From an uncultured Bacteroidia bacterium (GTDB lineage: Bacteria > Bacteroidota > Bacteroidia > NS11-12g > UBA955), in NCBI GenBank assembly GCA_943788195.1, contig CALSPH010000002.1:310001-374000 (forward strand): a stretch of DNA of 64,000 nucleotides, read 5' to 3'. The position numbers and the translations under genes are program-made. Of this stretch, positions 54,720-64,000 are shown piece after piece; within the stretch, counting starts at the first letter, position 1, and every line of letters begins with the position of its first letter. Below the pieces are notes generated by a model that did not search any database, had not been told where the DNA came from, and saw only the letters and a program-made list of their open reading frames with translations.

Positions 54720-54902
54720 TTAATTTTCAACTTTCAATAGGTGAGCAACCGTACGAACCATACCCAACACTTGTGGAGATGCTTCAACTTCTCTGCTTCT
54801 ATTAATTTTATTTAAACCTAAGGCTACCAAAGTTCTCTTCTGGTTCTCAGGTCTACCAATACTGCTCCTAATTTGAGTAATTTTTATCTTCTTAGCTGCC
54901 AT
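54720..54902 (-). CDS. rpmD: 50S ribosomal protein L30
   Basis: A 60-residue protein starting MAAKKIKITQIRSSIGRPENQ, the L30 signature, ending with VRTVAHLLKVEN. The ATG at 54902 is preferred; the frame extends to 54953 only by running into rpsE. It begins 4 bases after rpsE and precedes rplO by 12 bases. Confidence 0.97.
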   Translation of the reverse strand: MAAKKIKITQIRSSIGRPENQKRTLVALGLNKINRSREVEASPQVLGMVRTVAHLLKVEN

Positions 54903-54906
54903 TTTC

Positions 54907-55425
54907 TTATCCTTTAAAAACTTTTTCCAATGAAACTCCTCTTTGCTGAGCAACGGTATACGGATCTCTTAATTTAGCCAATGCATCAATAGTTGCTTTT
55001 ACCACGTTATGTGGGTTAGAGGAACCTTTTGATTTAGCCAAAACATCGTGAACACCTGCACTTTCCAATACAGCACGCATTGCACCACCGGCAATAACGC
55101 CTGTACCACCCGCTGCTGGTTTCAAAAACACATATCCACCGCCAAACTTGCCGTATTGTTCATGTGGAAGGGTACCATTAATAATCGGCACTCTTCTTAA
55201 ATTCTTCTTGGCATCTTCAATACCTTTAGAAATAGCTGTAATAACCTCTGAGGCTTTTCCAAGACCATGACCAACAACACCATTACCGTCTCCAACAACA
55301 ACAATTGCAGTAAAACTAAAAGTTCTACCCCCTTTTGTTACTTTAGCAACACGTTGTATACCAACCACTTTTTCGGTTAGTTCAATCTCACTTGATTTAA
55401 TTCTTTTTATATTTTGAGTTGACAT
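54907..55425 (-). CDS. rpsE: 30S ribosomal protein S5
   Basis: A 172-residue S5 with the S5 dsRBD core ([37 protein letters not shown]) and the C-terminal domain ([27 protein letters not shown]). Contributes to decoding fidelity. Eleven bases after rplR. Confidence 0.98.
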   Translation of the reverse strand: MSTQNIKRIKSSEIELTEKVVGIQRVAKVTKGGRTFSFTAIVVVGDGNGVVGHGLGKASEVITAISKGIEDAKKNLRRVPIINGTLPHEQYGKFGGGYVFLKPAAGGTGVIAGGAMRAVLESAGVHDVLAKSKGSSNPHNVVKATIDALAKLRDPYTVAQQRGVSLEKVFKG

Positions 55426-55436
55426 TATCTTTTCTT

Positions 55437-55796
55437 TTAAAATTCTAAACCAGCTTCCCTTGCTCCGTCTGCAAGACTTTTAATTCTACCATGGTATAAA
55501 TACCCATTACGATCAAATTTAACTTGCTTGATCCCTTTTTCAATTGCGCGTTCCGCAATTTTCTTACCAACGATGCTTGCTATTTCTACTTTAGTTCCAG
55601 AAGCTTTTATTACATCTTCTTCTCTGGAGCTAGCTGCAAGCAAAGTGTGTGCTTGAGAATCATCTATTACTTGAGCATAAATCTCTTTATTGCTTCTGAA
55701 CACGCATAATCTAGGACATTCAGAGTTTCCTTGAACAGAGTCTCTAAACCTTCTTTTGATCCTTAATCTTCTTAATACTTTCTTATCTTTCGCCAT
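55437..55796 (-). CDS. rplR: 50S ribosomal protein L18
   Basis: A 119-residue L18, binding 5S r[41 protein letters not shown] and the C-terminal [30 protein letters not shown] are diagnostic. Follows rplF by 8 bases. Confidence 0.98.
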   Translation of the reverse strand: MAKDKKVLRRLRIKRRFRDSVQGNSECPRLCVFRSNKEIYAQVIDDSQAHTLLAASSREEDVIKASGTKVEIASIVGKKIAERAIEKGIKQVKFDRNGYLYHGRIKSLADGAREAGLEF

Positions 55797-55804
55797 GATT
55801 CTAA

Positions 55805-56362
55805 TTATTTAGCAGCTGTTTTACCGGCTTTTCTTCTAACTTGTTCTCCTGCAAATCGAATACCTTTTCCTTTATATGGTTCTGGTTTTCTCAATGATCT
55901 AATTTTTGCCGCAACTTGTCCAACCAATTGTTTATCCATTGATTCTAAGAGTATTGTTGGGTTTTTTCCTTTCTCCGTTACCGTTTCAACTTTAACTTCA
56001 GTTGGTATAGCCATCATAATTTTATGTGAATATCCTAAAGACATTTCCAACAAATTTCCTTGATTGCTACATTTATAACCAACACCAACCAATTCTTGCG
56101 CTGTTTTGTGTCCTTGGCTCACTCCAATAACCATATTATTGATTAATGTTCTATATAAACCATGTAACGATTTTGATATTTTTTCTTCGTTGGGTCTACT
56201 AACAATAATATTCCCATCTTCTACTTTAACATCTAAACCACCTTTTATCTCTTGTGTTAACTCGCCCTTTGGGCCTTTAACGGTTACGATTGAAGCCTTT
56301 GAGTCGAAATTAAATTCAACTCCAGAAGGGATTTCAATGATTGCATTTCCTATTCTAGACAT
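55805..56362 (-). CDS. rplF: 50S ribosomal protein L6
   Basis: A 185-residue L6 with its two tandem domains; the second ends [26 protein letters not shown]. Located near the factor-binding site of the large subunit. Follows rpsH by 9 bases. Confidence 0.98.
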   Translation of the reverse strand: MSRIGNAIIEIPSGVEFNFDSKASIVTVKGPKGELTQEIKGGLDVKVEDGNIIVSRPNEEKISKSLHGLYRTLINNMVIGVSQGHKTAQELVGVGYKCSNQGNLLEMSLGYSHKIMMAIPTEVKVETVTEKGKNPTILLESMDKQLVGQVAAKIRSLRKPEPYKGKGIRFAGEQVRRKAGKTAAK

Positions 56363-56371
56363 AATTTTATT

Positions 56372-56773
56372 TTAGCTTACAAAACATAGAACTTCTCCAC
56401 CTACGTTTAGTTCTCTTGCTTTTTTATCTGTTATTACTCCGTGAGAAGTTGACACTATTGCAACTCCTAAACCATTTAATACGCGAGGCAATTTATCTGC
56501 ACTTGAGTATTTTCTTAAACCCGGCTTACTGTATCGTTTAATCTCGCGAATTGCAGGGATTTTAGACACTGGGTTATACTTCAAGGCAATTTTGATAACA
56601 CCTTGGTTATTCGCTGTATCTTCAAACTTATATTTTAAAATATAACCTTGATCATAAAGCACTTCGGTCATTGCCTTTTTCATATTGGAAGCTGGGATTT
56701 CCACGATTCGGTGATTAGCCTTAATCGCATTTCTCAACCTCGTTAAATAATCTGATATTGGATCTGAATACAT
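56372..56773 (-). CDS. rpsH: 30S ribosomal protein S8
   Basis: A 133-residue S8, which binds helix 21 of 16S rRNA and in other bacteria represses the spc operon. [35 protein letters not shown] begins it and [10 protein letters not shown] ends it, with the conserved [19 protein letters not shown] just before. Confidence 0.98.
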   Translation of the reverse strand: MYSDPISDYLTRLRNAIKANHRIVEIPASNMKKAMTEVLYDQGYILKYKFEDTANNQGVIKIALKYNPVSKIPAIREIKRYSKPGLRKYSSADKLPRVLNGLGVAIVSTSHGVITDKKARELNVGGEVLCFVS

Positions 56774-56788
56774 TTCTTTTTTATTAAA

Positions 56789-57058
56789 TTACCAACTTGA
56801 TTTTGTTATTCCTGGAATTTTTCCATCAGAAGCCATTTCTCTAAAAACGTTTCTGCAAAGACCAAAGTCTCTCATATAACCACGAGGTCTTCCCGTAATG
56901 TTACATCTATTTCTTAAACGAACAGGAGAAGCATTTTTAGGAAGTTTTTGTAAACCTTCCCAATCTCCTTCTGCTTTTAACTTAGCTCTTTTTTCTGCAA
57001 AACGCGCTACCATTCGTTCTCGTTTGCGCTGTCTTGCTTTCATTGATTCCTTTGCCAT
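56789..57058 (-). CDS. rpsN: 30S ribosomal protein S14
   Basis: An 89-residue S14. It lacks the CxxC-CxxC zinc motif and is the zinc-independent form. [39 protein letters not shown] and the ending [11 protein letters not shown] are typical. Located 20 bases after rplE. Confidence 0.98.
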   Translation of the reverse strand: MAKESMKARQRKRERMVARFAEKRAKLKAEGDWEGLQKLPKNASPVRLRNRCNITGRPRGYMRDFGLCRNVFREMASDGKIPGITKSSW

Positions 57059-57078
57059 CTTTCTTCTTTTTCTATTTG

Positions 57079-57630
57079 TTATTTTTTCTTAAAAGGCATC
57101 CCAAACAATTTTAATAGCTCAAGGCACTCAATATCGTTACCTGAATTGGTTACAATTGTTATATCCATTCCAGTGATTCTACTTACTTTATCAATATCAA
57201 TTTCAGGGAAAATGATTTGTTCTTTAACACCAATCGTGTAGTTACCTCTTCCGTCAAAACCTTTTACAGCAAGACCTTGGAAATCTCTAACACGTGGTAA
57301 AGAAATATCGATAAAACGTTCAAGAAATTCATACATTTTATCGCCTCTCAAAGTTACCTTAGCTCCAATTGGCATATCTTCTCTTAACTTAAAGTTAGAG
57401 ATCGCCTTTTTGGAAATTGTAGCTACGGCTGCTTGCCCTGCAATAAGTGTCATCTGCTCTACAGCAGCATCTACTAATTTCTTATCAGAAACTCCTTCAC
57501 CTACTCCTTGATTAAGGCAAACTTTTTTGATTCTTGGAACTTCCATTACACTTTTGTACTTGAACTTTTCGTTCATCGCTGGTACAATTTCTTCGGTGTA
57601 CTTTGTTCTTAATTTTGGTGCGTAATTCAT
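57079..57630 (-). CDS. rplE: 50S ribosomal protein L5
   Basis: A 183-residue L5, which binds 5S rRNA and P-site tRNA. Signatures: [23 protein letters not shown], the loop [25 protein letters not shown] and the ending [27 protein letters not shown]. Four bases after rplX. Confidence 0.98.
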   Translation of the reverse strand: MNYAPKLRTKYTEEIVPAMNEKFKYKSVMEVPRIKKVCLNQGVGEGVSDKKLVDAAVEQMTLIAGQAAVATISKKAISNFKLREDMPIGAKVTLRGDKMYEFLERFIDISLPRVRDFQGLAVKGFDGRGNYTIGVKEQIIFPEIDIDKVSRITGMDITIVTNSGNDIECLELLKLFGMPFKKK

Positions 57631-57634
57631 TTTA

Positions 57635-57955
57635 TTACTTTATAAATTCTCCCGTTTTCTTTGAATATCTCTGAAGCTGACCTTTATCATTTAGCTTCCG
57701 TCCGGTCTTTACTATTTCTCCACCAACCACTAAAGCTAAATTGCTCAAATGGATCGATGCTTCTGTTTTCACTAAACCACCATCTGGGTTGTTTTGATCA
57801 ACCTGAGGTTTAAGGTGTTTGGTAACAATATTATACCCTTCAACAATTGCTCGTTGCTTTTTAGCATCTACGGTCAATACTTTAGCTGGATCTTTTCCTT
57901 TATCCACGCCTACTATCGCCTTTACTAAATCTCCTTTTTTAATATGCAATTTCAT
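57635..57955 (-). CDS. rplX: 50S ribosomal protein L24
   Basis: A 106-residue L24, assembly initiator near the exit tunnel, with the KOW motif at [42 protein letters not shown]. Nine bases after rplN. Confidence 0.97.
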   Translation of the reverse strand: MKLHIKKGDLVKAIVGVDKGKDPAKVLTVDAKKQRAIVEGYNIVTKHLKPQVDQNNPDGGLVKTEASIHLSNLALVVGGEIVKTGRKLNDKGQLQRYSKKTGEFIK

Positions 57956-57964
57956 AATCCTTAT

Positions 57965-58333
57965 TTATAATACTTCTGGAGCCAATGAAACAATTTTCAT
58001 AAATGAACGATCTCTCAACTCTCTGGCTACTGGTCCAAAAATCCGAGTGCCACGTGGCTCATCTTGAGGATTCAATAAAACACATGAGTTTTCATCAAAT
58101 CGAATATATGAACCATCTGGTCTTCTTACTTCTTTCTTCACACGCACAACAACGGCCTTTGAAACAGCCCCTTTCTTGATTCCTCCACTAGGCATTGCGT
58201 CCTTTACTGAAACAACAATCTTGTCGCCCACAGAAGCATATCTTCTTTTGGTGCCGCCTAACACACGTATGCAAAGTACTTCCTTTGCTCCGCTGTTATC
58301 AGCTACTTTTAATCTTGACTCTTGCTGTATCAT
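57965..58333 (-). CDS. rplN: 50S ribosomal protein L14
   Basis: A 122-residue L14 opening [27 protein letters not shown] and ending [17 protein letters not shown], both diagnostic. It lies at the subunit interface. One base after rpsQ. Confidence 0.98.
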   Translation of the reverse strand: MIQQESRLKVADNSGAKEVLCIRVLGGTKRRYASVGDKIVVSVKDAMPSGGIKKGAVSKAVVVRVKKEVRRPDGSYIRFDENSCVLLNPQDEPRGTRIFGPVARELRDRSFMKIVSLAPEVL

Positions 58334-58334
58334 T

Positions 58335-58595
58335 TTATTTCGCTTTTTCTACAATGTTTACCAAACGCCATCTCTTCAACTTACTTGTTGGACGCGTTTC
58401 CATAATCTCTACAATATCATTGATATTGCATTCGTTTTTCTCATCATGCGCATGAAACTTCTTGGTAGACTTAAAATATTTACCATACATTTTATGCTTC
58501 ACTCTACGTTCCATTGCTACAGTAATGGTTTTTTCCATTTTGTTACTTGTAACAATACCCGTAACCACTTTTCGTGCATTTCTATTCAATTCCAT
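58335..58595 (-). CDS. rpsQ: 30S ribosomal protein S17
   Basis: An 86-residue S17 with [35 protein letters not shown] and the C-terminal RLVNIVEK. I start at the ATG at 58595; the longer frame would overlap rpmC. One base separates it from the rpmC stop. Confidence 0.96.
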   Translation of the reverse strand: MELNRNARKVVTGIVTSNKMEKTITVAMERRVKHKMYGKYFKSTKKFHAHDEKNECNINDIVEIMETRPTSKLKRWRLVNIVEKAK

Positions 58596-58596
58596 T

Positions 58597-58809
58597 TTAT
58601 TCTTCGCCTTTAACTTGGTTAGCAATTCTTCTGCTGTTCATTTCTGTTATTAACCTTGCAATGGTCTTCTTGGACTCAGCAATTTTTCCAGGGTTTTCCA
58701 AAGTGGAAACTCCATGAGCAAACTTTAATTTATCAAGCATTCTTCGTTCTTCGCGAAGTCTGCTATTTAATTCATTGTTTGGTAAGTCTTTTATATCTGC
58801 GTATTTCAT
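58597..58809 (-). CDS. rpmC: 50S ribosomal protein L29
   Basis: A 70-residue L29: [33 protein letters not shown] and the [11 protein letters not shown] helix are typical. It sits at the polypeptide exit site and binds trigger factor and SRP. Follows rplP by 17 bases. Confidence 0.97.
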   Translation of the reverse strand: MKYADIKDLPNNELNSRLREERRMLDKLKFAHGVSTLENPGKIAESKKTIARLITEMNSRRIANQVKGEE

Positions 58810-58826
58810 TTTAAATCACTAATTAA

Positions 58827-59243
58827 TTATGCCACTCCTGGTCGACTTGAAAATTTACATAATACAGGTAGCTTTTGAGCAGCTAAACGCAATGCTTCCT
58901 TGGCTACTTCATCAGTAACACCTGAAATTTCGAACATGATTGTTCCAGGTTTTACGATTGCTACCCAATATTCTGGTGCTCCCTTACCTTTTCCCATCCT
59001 AACCTCTGCAGGTTTCTTAGTAACAGGCTTGTCTGGAAATATTCGTATCCATACTTGACCTTCTCTTTTCATATATCTGGTCATCGCAATACGGGCTGCT
59101 TCAATTTGTCTTGAAGTAATCCATGCAGGCTCAAGGCTTTTTAAACCGTGATCACCAAAATTGATCCGATGACCTCTAGTTGCAAGACCTTTTACACGGC
59201 CTTTCTGCATCTTTCTATATTTCGTTCTCTTAGGACTTAACAT
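58827..59243 (-). CDS. rplP: 50S ribosomal protein L16
   Basis: A 138-residue L16 in the A-site region of the large subunit. [42 protein letters not shown] and the [20 protein letters not shown] segment are diagnostic. Eleven bases after rpsC. Confidence 0.98.
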   Translation of the reverse strand: MLSPKRTKYRKMQKGRVKGLATRGHRINFGDHGLKSLEPAWITSRQIEAARIAMTRYMKREGQVWIRIFPDKPVTKKPAEVRMGKGKGAPEYWVAIVKPGTIMFEISGVTDEVAKEALRLAAQKLPVLCKFSSRPGVA

Positions 59244-59254
59244 AATTTTTTATC

Positions 59255-59965
59255 TTAATCTCTTTCTCTTCTTTCAGGTCTTCGGTTAGAACCCTTTCGT
59301 TGTGGTTTCTCGGATTTTTGAACTGGAGATAAATCTACTTTTCCAAACTTCTCTCCTCTACAAACCCATACTTTAACACCAATCTTACCATAAACTGTTT
59401 GAGCTTCTGTTAATGCATAATCAATATCTGCTCTCAATGTATGCAATGGAATTCTACCATCTTTATACTGCTCTGAACGTGCCATCTCTGCCCCATTCAA
59501 CCTTCCAGATATACCTACCTTGATTCCTTCAGCGCCCATACGAATTGTACTAGCTATAGCACCTTTAATCGCACGTTTATAAGAAACCCTACCTTCAATT
59601 TGGCTGGCAATACTCTCTGATACTAATTTAGCATCTAACTCAGGTCGCTTAATTTCAAAGATGTTGATCTGAACATCTTTTTTGGTAAGCTTTTTAATCT
59701 CTTCTTTAATTTTATCAACTTCAGAACCACCTTTACCAATCACAATTCCTGGTCTAGCAGTAAAAATGGTTATGATTAAACGTTTTACGGTTCTTTCGAT
59801 AACTACTTTAGAAATACCCCCACGTGAAATACGTGCTTGGATATACTTTCTAATGCGGTCATCCTCGTATAATTTTTCGGCAAATTCATCGCCACCATAC
59901 CAGCTTGAGTCCCATCCTCTGATGATACCCAATCTCATACCTATAGGATTTACTTTTTGTCCCAT
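59255..59965 (-). CDS. rpsC: 30S ribosomal protein S3
   Basis: A 236-residue S3 with the KH domain [20 protein letters not shown] and the C-terminal domain [38 protein letters not shown]. The basic end ([14 protein letters not shown]) is variable. It forms part of the mRNA entry. Two bases after rplV. Confidence 0.98.
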   Translation of the reverse strand: MGQKVNPIGMRLGIIRGWDSSWYGGDEFAEKLYEDDRIRKYIQARISRGGISKVVIERTVKRLIITIFTARPGIVIGKGGSEVDKIKEEIKKLTKKDVQINIFEIKRPELDAKLVSESIASQIEGRVSYKRAIKGAIASTIRMGAEGIKVGISGRLNGAEMARSEQYKDGRIPLHTLRADIDYALTEAQTVYGKIGVKVWVCRGEKFGKVDLSPVQKSEKPQRKGSNRRPERRERD

Positions 59966-59967
59966 CC

Positions 59968-60339
59968 TTATGCTTCGTTTTGGTTAGTTGATTCCATATT
60001 TTCCATTTTATCTACCACTATGGTAACTTGATTTGATCTTTTCTTGATTCGATGTGCTCTTCCTTGTGGTGCAGTTCTTAGTCGCTTTAACGCAACGCCT
60101 TCGTCCACAAATACCGTTTTAACAATTAAATTGTCAAGTGACGCATTATCGTTCTTATTTAACCAATTGCTTGTTGCGCTTTTAAGTGTTTTAAGCATGT
60201 ACTCACTATACAACATCCTGTTATTATGAGATAAAACAGCAGTAGCTTTCACTACATCCATTCCTCTTATCTGATCAGCGATCAATCTCATCTTGCGAGG
60301 AGATAACGGACATTTTCTTAATATTGCTTTTGCCTCCAT
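59968..60339 (-). CDS. rplV: 50S ribosomal protein L22
   Basis: A 123-residue L22 lining the exit tunnel. [31 protein letters not shown] and [20 protein letters not shown] (the loop) are diagnostic. The C-terminus is short and polar. Eight bases after rpsS. Confidence 0.98.
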   Translation of the reverse strand: MEAKAILRKCPLSPRKMRLIADQIRGMDVVKATAVLSHNNRMLYSEYMLKTLKSATSNWLNKNDNASLDNLIVKTVFVDEGVALKRLRTAPQGRAHRIKKRSNQVTIVVDKMENMESTNQNEA

Positions 60340-60347
60340 ATCCTTAA

Positions 60348-60608
60348 TTATTTCTTACCGTGACCTTTAAATGTTCGGGTTGGAGCAAATTCGCCCAACT
60401 TGTGACCTACCATATTCTCAGTTACGTAAACTGGAATAAATTTATTTCCATTGTGTACAGCTATTGTATGCCCCACAAAATCTGGAGAAATCATACTACC
60501 TCTTGACCACGTTTTTACAACGGATTTCTTACTGCTTTCATTCATTTCAGCAATTTTTCTATCCAACTTGTAGAAAATATATGGTCCTTTTTTTAATGAT
60601 CTTGCCAT
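60348..60608 (-). CDS. rpsS: 30S ribosomal protein S19
   Basis: An 86-residue S19 at the head of the small subunit. [19 protein letters not shown] and [51 protein letters not shown] are diagnostic. Two bases after rplB. Confidence 0.98.
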   Translation of the reverse strand: MARSLKKGPYIFYKLDRKIAEMNESSKKSVVKTWSRGSMISPDFVGHTIAVHNGNKFIPVYVTENMVGHKLGEFAPTRTFKGHGKK

Positions 60609-60610
60609 GC

Positions 60611-61450
60611 TTATTTATTTCTTTTTGAAACTCGTTTATCCACGATTAAAGCACTAGATGCTTTATTCTTATCTCTTGTTTTTTGTCCTTGTGAGTAAAC
60701 TAGGTTTTTGTTTCTAGGTTGTCCACCCTTGTTTCTTCCTTCACCACCACCCATTGGATGATCTACTGGGTTCATTGCAGAAGGTCGAGTTGATGGACGT
60801 CTTCCTTTCCATCTGTTTCTACCGGCTTTCCCCATGTTTTCCAACATGTGCTCAGAATTTGATACTGAACCAATAACAGCCATACAAGTTGTTAAAACCA
60901 TTCTGGTTTCACCTGATGGAAGCTTAATGGTCGCATATTTTCCTTCTCTTGCCAAAATCTGCGCATAATTACCTGCAGATCTGCACATACGCGCACCTTG
61001 TCTAGGAGCCAATTCAATATTATGAATTATTGTTCCTAAAGGTATTTCTCCTAATGGCAAAGCATTCCCAATTTCCGGTGCTGAACCAGGTCCAGATACA
61101 ACGGTTGCGCCTTCTTTTAATCCAGTAGGGCAAATGATATATCTCAACTCTTTGTCTGCATATTCAACCAATGCAATTCGTGCAGAACGATTGGGATCAT
61201 ATTGAACACTAGTTACCGTTGCAACATCGCCATGACGTTCTCTAATGAAATCAATAATTCTATATTTTCTTTTATGTCCTCCACCAAGACCTTTAATAGT
61301 CATTCTACCTTGGTTGTTTCTTCCTCCCGATTTCTTGTTTGGAACCAATAGACTTTTCTCAGGTTTCTTATGGGTACCAACCTCAGAATTGGTGTTTGCA
61401 ATTCTGAAACGTTGACCTGGTGTTGTGGGTTTTAATCTTTTAACTGGCAT
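60611..61450 (-). CDS. rplB: 50S ribosomal protein L2
   Basis: A 279-residue L2, needed for peptidyl transfer and subunit joining. Signatures: [25 protein letters not shown], the conserved [18 protein letters not shown] and the ending GQKTRDKNK. Two bases after rplW. Confidence 0.98.
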   Translation of the reverse strand: MPVKRLKPTTPGQRFRIANTNSEVGTHKKPEKSLLVPNKKSGGRNNQGRMTIKGLGGGHKRKYRIIDFIRERHGDVATVTSVQYDPNRSARIALVEYADKELRYIICPTGLKEGATVVSGPGSAPEIGNALPLGEIPLGTIIHNIELAPRQGARMCRSAGNYAQILAREGKYATIKLPSGETRMVLTTCMAVIGSVSNSEHMLENMGKAGRNRWKGRRPSTRPSAMNPVDHPMGGGEGRNKGGQPRNKNLVYSQGQKTRDKNKASSALIVDKRVSKRNK

Positions 61451-61452
61451 GG

Positions 61453-61740
61453 TTATACGTTTTCAAAATAATCAATACTCTGTCCATCTTTTAATGAGAA
61501 AATAGCCTTCTTTACGCTATTTGTTTTCCCCGTGATTTGACCTGTTTTACGATTCTTTCTAGATTTTCTAGAAGTAATCATTGTGTTCAACTTTACCACT
61601 TCAACTTCGAAGTATTCTTCAATAGCCTTTTTTATTTCTGGCTTAGTTGCTTTTCGGTCTACAATGAATCCATACTGACCGCGTCTTTCTTGCAAAAGAT
61701 TTAGCTTCTCGGATATGATTGGTTTCTTTAGTACTGACAT
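61453..61740 (-). CDS. rplW: 50S ribosomal protein L23
   Basis: A 95-residue L23 at the tunnel exit, docking site of trigger factor. KPIISEKLNLLQERRGQYGFIVDRKATKPEIKKAIEEYFEVEVVKLNTM is diagnostic. One base after rplD. Confidence 0.97.
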   Translation of the reverse strand: MSVLKKPIISEKLNLLQERRGQYGFIVDRKATKPEIKKAIEEYFEVEVVKLNTMITSRKSRKNRKTGQITGKTNSVKKAIFSLKDGQSIDYFENV

Positions 61741-61741
61741 C

Positions 61742-62371
61742 TTATTTTACTAATATTTCTTCGATCGCTTTTACTGAATCTTGAAGCACAATTAAATTTT
61801 TTGCTTTCAAGATTTGGTACGTGTTAATATCACTTGCTTTAATAACTTCCGCATTTGGATAGTTTCTTCCAGATTTAGCCAATACGCTATCTGTTTCTGG
61901 AGTGATCACTAAAGTTCTAACATTACTTGCACCTAAATTATCCAAAACAGAAATAAATTCTTTTGTACTAGGCGCTTCAAAACTGAAGTTCTCAACTACA
62001 ATGATTTCATTTTGCTTTGCTTTATAAGTTAAAGCAGATAGACGCGCTACTTGCTTCAGCTTTTTATTCAATTTGAAAGAATAATTTCTTGGTTTAGGAC
62101 CGAACATTCTTGCTCCGCCTCTCATTAAACCACTTTTTGCGCTACCCGCACGTGCAGTACCCGTACCCTTTTGTCTTTTGATTTTCTTGGTACTCTTATT
62201 AATCTCCCATAACTCTTTAGTCTTATGCGTTCCTTGTCTTTGATTCGCCAAGAATTGCTTAACATCTAAATAAATTGCGTGATCATTTGGCTCAACACCA
62301 AAAACAGCTTTATTCAATTCTACAGTGCTACCTGTATCCTTTCCTTTTATATCTACTACGTTCACTTTCAT
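61742..62371 (-). CDS. rplD: 50S ribosomal protein L4
   Basis: A 209-residue L4. KVNVVDIKGKDTGSTVELNKAVFG opens it; RQGTHKTKELWEINKSTKKIKRQKGTGTARAGSAKSGLMRGGARMFGPKPR is the tunnel-loop region. Start at the ATG at 62371; the frame back to 62383 uses a TTG inside rplC. It starts 1 base after rplC ends. Confidence 0.97.
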   Translation of the reverse strand: MKVNVVDIKGKDTGSTVELNKAVFGVEPNDHAIYLDVKQFLANQRQGTHKTKELWEINKSTKKIKRQKGTGTARAGSAKSGLMRGGARMFGPKPRNYSFKLNKKLKQVARLSALTYKAKQNEIIVVENFSFEAPSTKEFISVLDNLGASNVRTLVITPETDSVLAKSGRNYPNAEVIKASDINTYQILKAKNLIVLQDSVKAIEEILVK

Positions 62372-62372
62372 C

Positions 62373-62992
62373 TTATTTCTCAATTATAACAAGAGTACCA
62401 TTATGTCCAGCTACAGATCCTTTAACAACGATTGCATTGTCTTCGGGCATAATTTTAACCACTTTATTGTTAATAGATTTTACTCTTTTGTTTCCCATAT
62501 GACCTGCCATTCGCATTCCCTTGAATACTTTTGACGGGTACGATGAAGCACCAATAGAACCAGGAGCTCTTAATCGATTATGCTGACCGTGCGTTGCTTG
62601 GCCAACACCGGCAAAGCCATGTCGTTTTACAACTCCTTGGAATCCTTTTCCTTTAGAGTTTGCCGTCTACATCAACAAACTCTCCCTCTTCAAAAATATC
62701 TACAGTAATTTCATCGCCTAAATTCAACTCGGTTGAATCTACTCTGAATTCCATTAAAGTTCTTTTGGGAGTTGTTTTAGCTTTCTTATAATGACCCATC
62801 AATGCCTTGTTACTGTGCTTTTCTTTGGTTTCTCCATATCCGATCTGAACTGCATTATAACCATCCGTTTCTACAGTTTTAACTTGAGTAACCACACATG
62901 GTCCTGCCTCAATCACTGTGCATGGGATATTCTTACCATCTTCACTGAAGATGCTGGTCATACCTATTTTCTTTCCTAATATTCGTTTGCAT
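62373..62992 (-). CDS. rplC: 50S ribosomal protein L3, broken by two +1 insertions
   Basis: The L3 gene between rpsJ and rplD is not one open frame. The ATG at 62990-62992 has a good spacing from the rpsJ stop, but one extra C at 62989 shifts the next codons; without it they read [14 protein letters not shown], the usual L3 start. The middle (62961-62653) reads correctly. One extra base in an A run (62659-62661) makes the frame stop; without it [24 protein letters not shown] follows to the stop at 62373. The interval is 620 bases, 206 codons plus exactly 2 extra. L3 is essential, so both insertions are most likely sequence errors. Confidence 0.9.
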
Positions 62993-62997
62993 TTTCC

Positions 62998-63306
62998 TTA
63001 AACTTTGATTTCAACGTCAACCCCGCTAGGCAACTCCAATTTCATTAAAGCATCTACTGTTTTAGCAGAAGAACTGTAGATGTCTAACAATCTCTTGTAT
63101 GAACACATTTGGAACTGCTCTCTTGCTTTTTTGTTTACGTGAGGCGAACGCAACACAGTATACTTTTTCTTCTCTGTTGGCAATGGAATTGGACCGTTAA
63201 CAACTGCACCAGTTACCTTTACCGATTTTACAATCTTCTCAGCAGACTGGTCTACTAAATTGTGATCGTAAGACCTAAGCTTTATTCTTATTTTTTGGTT
63301 TACCAT
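62998..63306 (-). CDS. rpsJ: 30S ribosomal protein S10
   Basis: A 102-residue S10, head protein and transcription antitermination partner Nus[24 protein letters not shown] and [49 protein letters not shown] are diagnostic. It follows fusA by 3 bases. Confidence 0.98.
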   Translation of the reverse strand: MVNQKIRIKLRSYDHNLVDQSAEKIVKSVKVTGAVVNGPIPLPTEKKKYTVLRSPHVNKKAREQFQMCSYKRLLDIYSSSAKTVDALMKLELPSGVDVEIKV

Positions 63307-63309
63307 GGG

Positions 63310-64000
63310 TTATGCTTCTTTTAAACCTTGTACTTTTTTAATTACTTCTTCTGATACATGCTTAGGCACGATATCGTAGTTTGAGAACTCCATTGTAGAA
63401 GTTGCTCTTCCTGATGACATCGTTCTCAACTGAGTTACGTATCCAAACATTTCTGACAAAGGCACCTTGCCTCTAATTACTTGAGCTCCTGCTCGCTCTT
63501 CCAATCCTTCGATTAGACCTCTTCTTCTATTTAAATCTCCTTGAATCTCTCCCATATAATCAGCAGGAGTAAGAATTTCTAACTTCATAATCGGCTCCAA
63601 AATCACAGGAGAAGCTTGTTTAGCTGCAGCTTTAAATCCTTGTTTCGCAGCTACCTCAAACGATAAGGTATCTGAATCCACCGCATGAAAACCACCATCA
63701 AATAATCTTACTTTGATTTGATTTACAGGATAACCAGCCAAAACACCTGTTATCATTGCTTGTTTAAATCCTTTTTCAACCGCTGGAATAAATTCTCTTG
63801 GAATTGATCCACCTTTGATTTGATCCACAAATTGAACGCCATCTTCTTTAAAGTCTTCATCTACTGGAGATAATTCAAACTGAATATCTGCAAATTTACC
63901 TTTACCACCTGATTGTTTCTTAAATGTTTCTCTGTGAATAACAGAACCTGTAATTGCTTCTTTGTAAGCAACTTGAGGTGCCCCTTGATTCACTTCAACA
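63310..64000 (-). CDS. fusA: Elongation factor G, C-terminal part (5' truncated by window)
   Basis: The visible 230 residues cover domains III to V of EF-G. GSVIHRETFKKQSGGKGKFADIQFEL is in domain III/IV, FEPA-type ENKGxxxA elements are replaced here by FIPAVEKGFKQAM, and the last domain has EPIMKLEILTPADYMGEIQGDLNRRRGLIEG and VTQLRTMSSGRATSTMEFSNYD. The frame runs off the right edge; the GTPase domain is outside. EF-G translocates tRNA and mRNA. It stands directly upstream of rpsJ, as in many Bacteroidota. Confidence 0.97.
   Translation of the reverse strand, partial: VEVNQGAPQVAYKEAITGSVIHRETFKKQSGGKGKFADIQFELSPVDEDFKEDGVQFVDQIKGGSIPREFIPAVEKGFKQAMITGVLAGYPVNQIKVRLFDGGFHAVDSDTLSFEVAAKQGFKAAAKQASPVILEPIMKLEILTPADYMGEIQGDLNRRRGLIEGLEERAGAQVIRGKVPLSEMFGYVTQLRTMSSGRATSTMEFSNYDIVPKHVSEEVIKKVQGLKEA

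Noticed and set aside
58176..58613. 145-codon plus-strand frame across rplN and rpsQ
   Set aside because: Both genes are conserved on the minus strand; the frame is chance.
62653..62961. Programmed frameshifting in rplC
   Set aside because: L3 is not known to need recoding, and no slippery site with stimulatory structure is visible; two separate insertions are better explained as errors.
1..64000. CRISPR array, tRNA or rRNA genes, prophage
   Set aside because: No regularly spaced direct repeats, cloverleaf patterns, rRNA sequence or phage structural genes were noticed by eye in any gap; a tRNAscan or CRISPR search was not possible here.

Overview
The window is chromosomal DNA from a Bacteroidota bacterium with low GC and high coding density. 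Evidence is the GldB, GldD and GldE gliding proteins, two secreted proteins with type IX secretion (T9SS) C-terminal sorting domains, a TonB-dependent receptor with a carboxypeptidase-like N-terminus, DUF1573 and PF13568-type barrel proteins, lipoproteins with short lipoboxes, and many upstream -7 boxes of the Bacteroidota form TAnnTTTG, some with a TTG about 20 bases further up. The gene order mutY-ssb-gldE-gldD and nadE close to gldB is typical of gliding Flavobacteriia-like lineages. I cannot place the genus.

Layout: 1-5.5 kb has a sigma-54 activator, a Sua5-type tRNA-modification gene, gldB, a barrel protein and nadE. 5.5-8.4 kb has a stand-alone 12-haem cytochrome. 8.4-11 kb has surE, a small membrane gene and lpxB on the minus strand, then an HU gene. 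11-13.4 kb is an aldo/keto reductase-TetR-thioredoxin-fold unit with a palindrome in its promoter. 13.4-21.3 kb has DUF1573, a methyltransferase, ruvB-queG, a T9SS subtilisin and argS. 21.4-26.4 kb has small metabolic and regulatory genes, including a MarR gene with a perfect 26-bp palindrome over its promoter. 26.4-30.8 kb has a TonB receptor and a frameshifted T9SS hydrolase. 30.8-32.9 kb is a damaged accessory patch: a fragment of an S9 peptidase 3' end, then a lipoprotein gene cut by an IS4-type element with a 9-bp target duplication. 32.9-38.5 kb is the overlapping operon mutY-ssb-gldE-gldD-S9 peptidase. 38.5-49.3 kb has an IHF/HU protein, a TPR protein, a 29-residue basic COX24-like protein, RNase G, two Omp28-like thioredoxin-fold lipoproteins, a CDF zinc transporter, a barrel protein, queA, a MacB-like permease and a glycosyltransferase. 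49.4-64 kb is the fusA-S10-spc-alpha ribosomal superoperon on the minus strand, 30 genes with fusA cut by the window edge.

Joint functions: queA and queG are consecutive late steps of queuosine synthesis. gldB, gldD, gldE, the T9SS cargo and the barrel proteins belong to the envelope and motility programme. The ribosomal superoperon supplies ribosome, SecY and RNA polymerase alpha.

Five single-base disruptions were found: one in an FMN reductase gene, two compensating in the T9SS hydrolase, and two insertions in rplC. Since rplC is essential, errors in the assembled sequence are the likeliest cause there, and the other two broken genes should be read with that in mind. No tRNA, rRNA, CRISPR array or prophage was seen.
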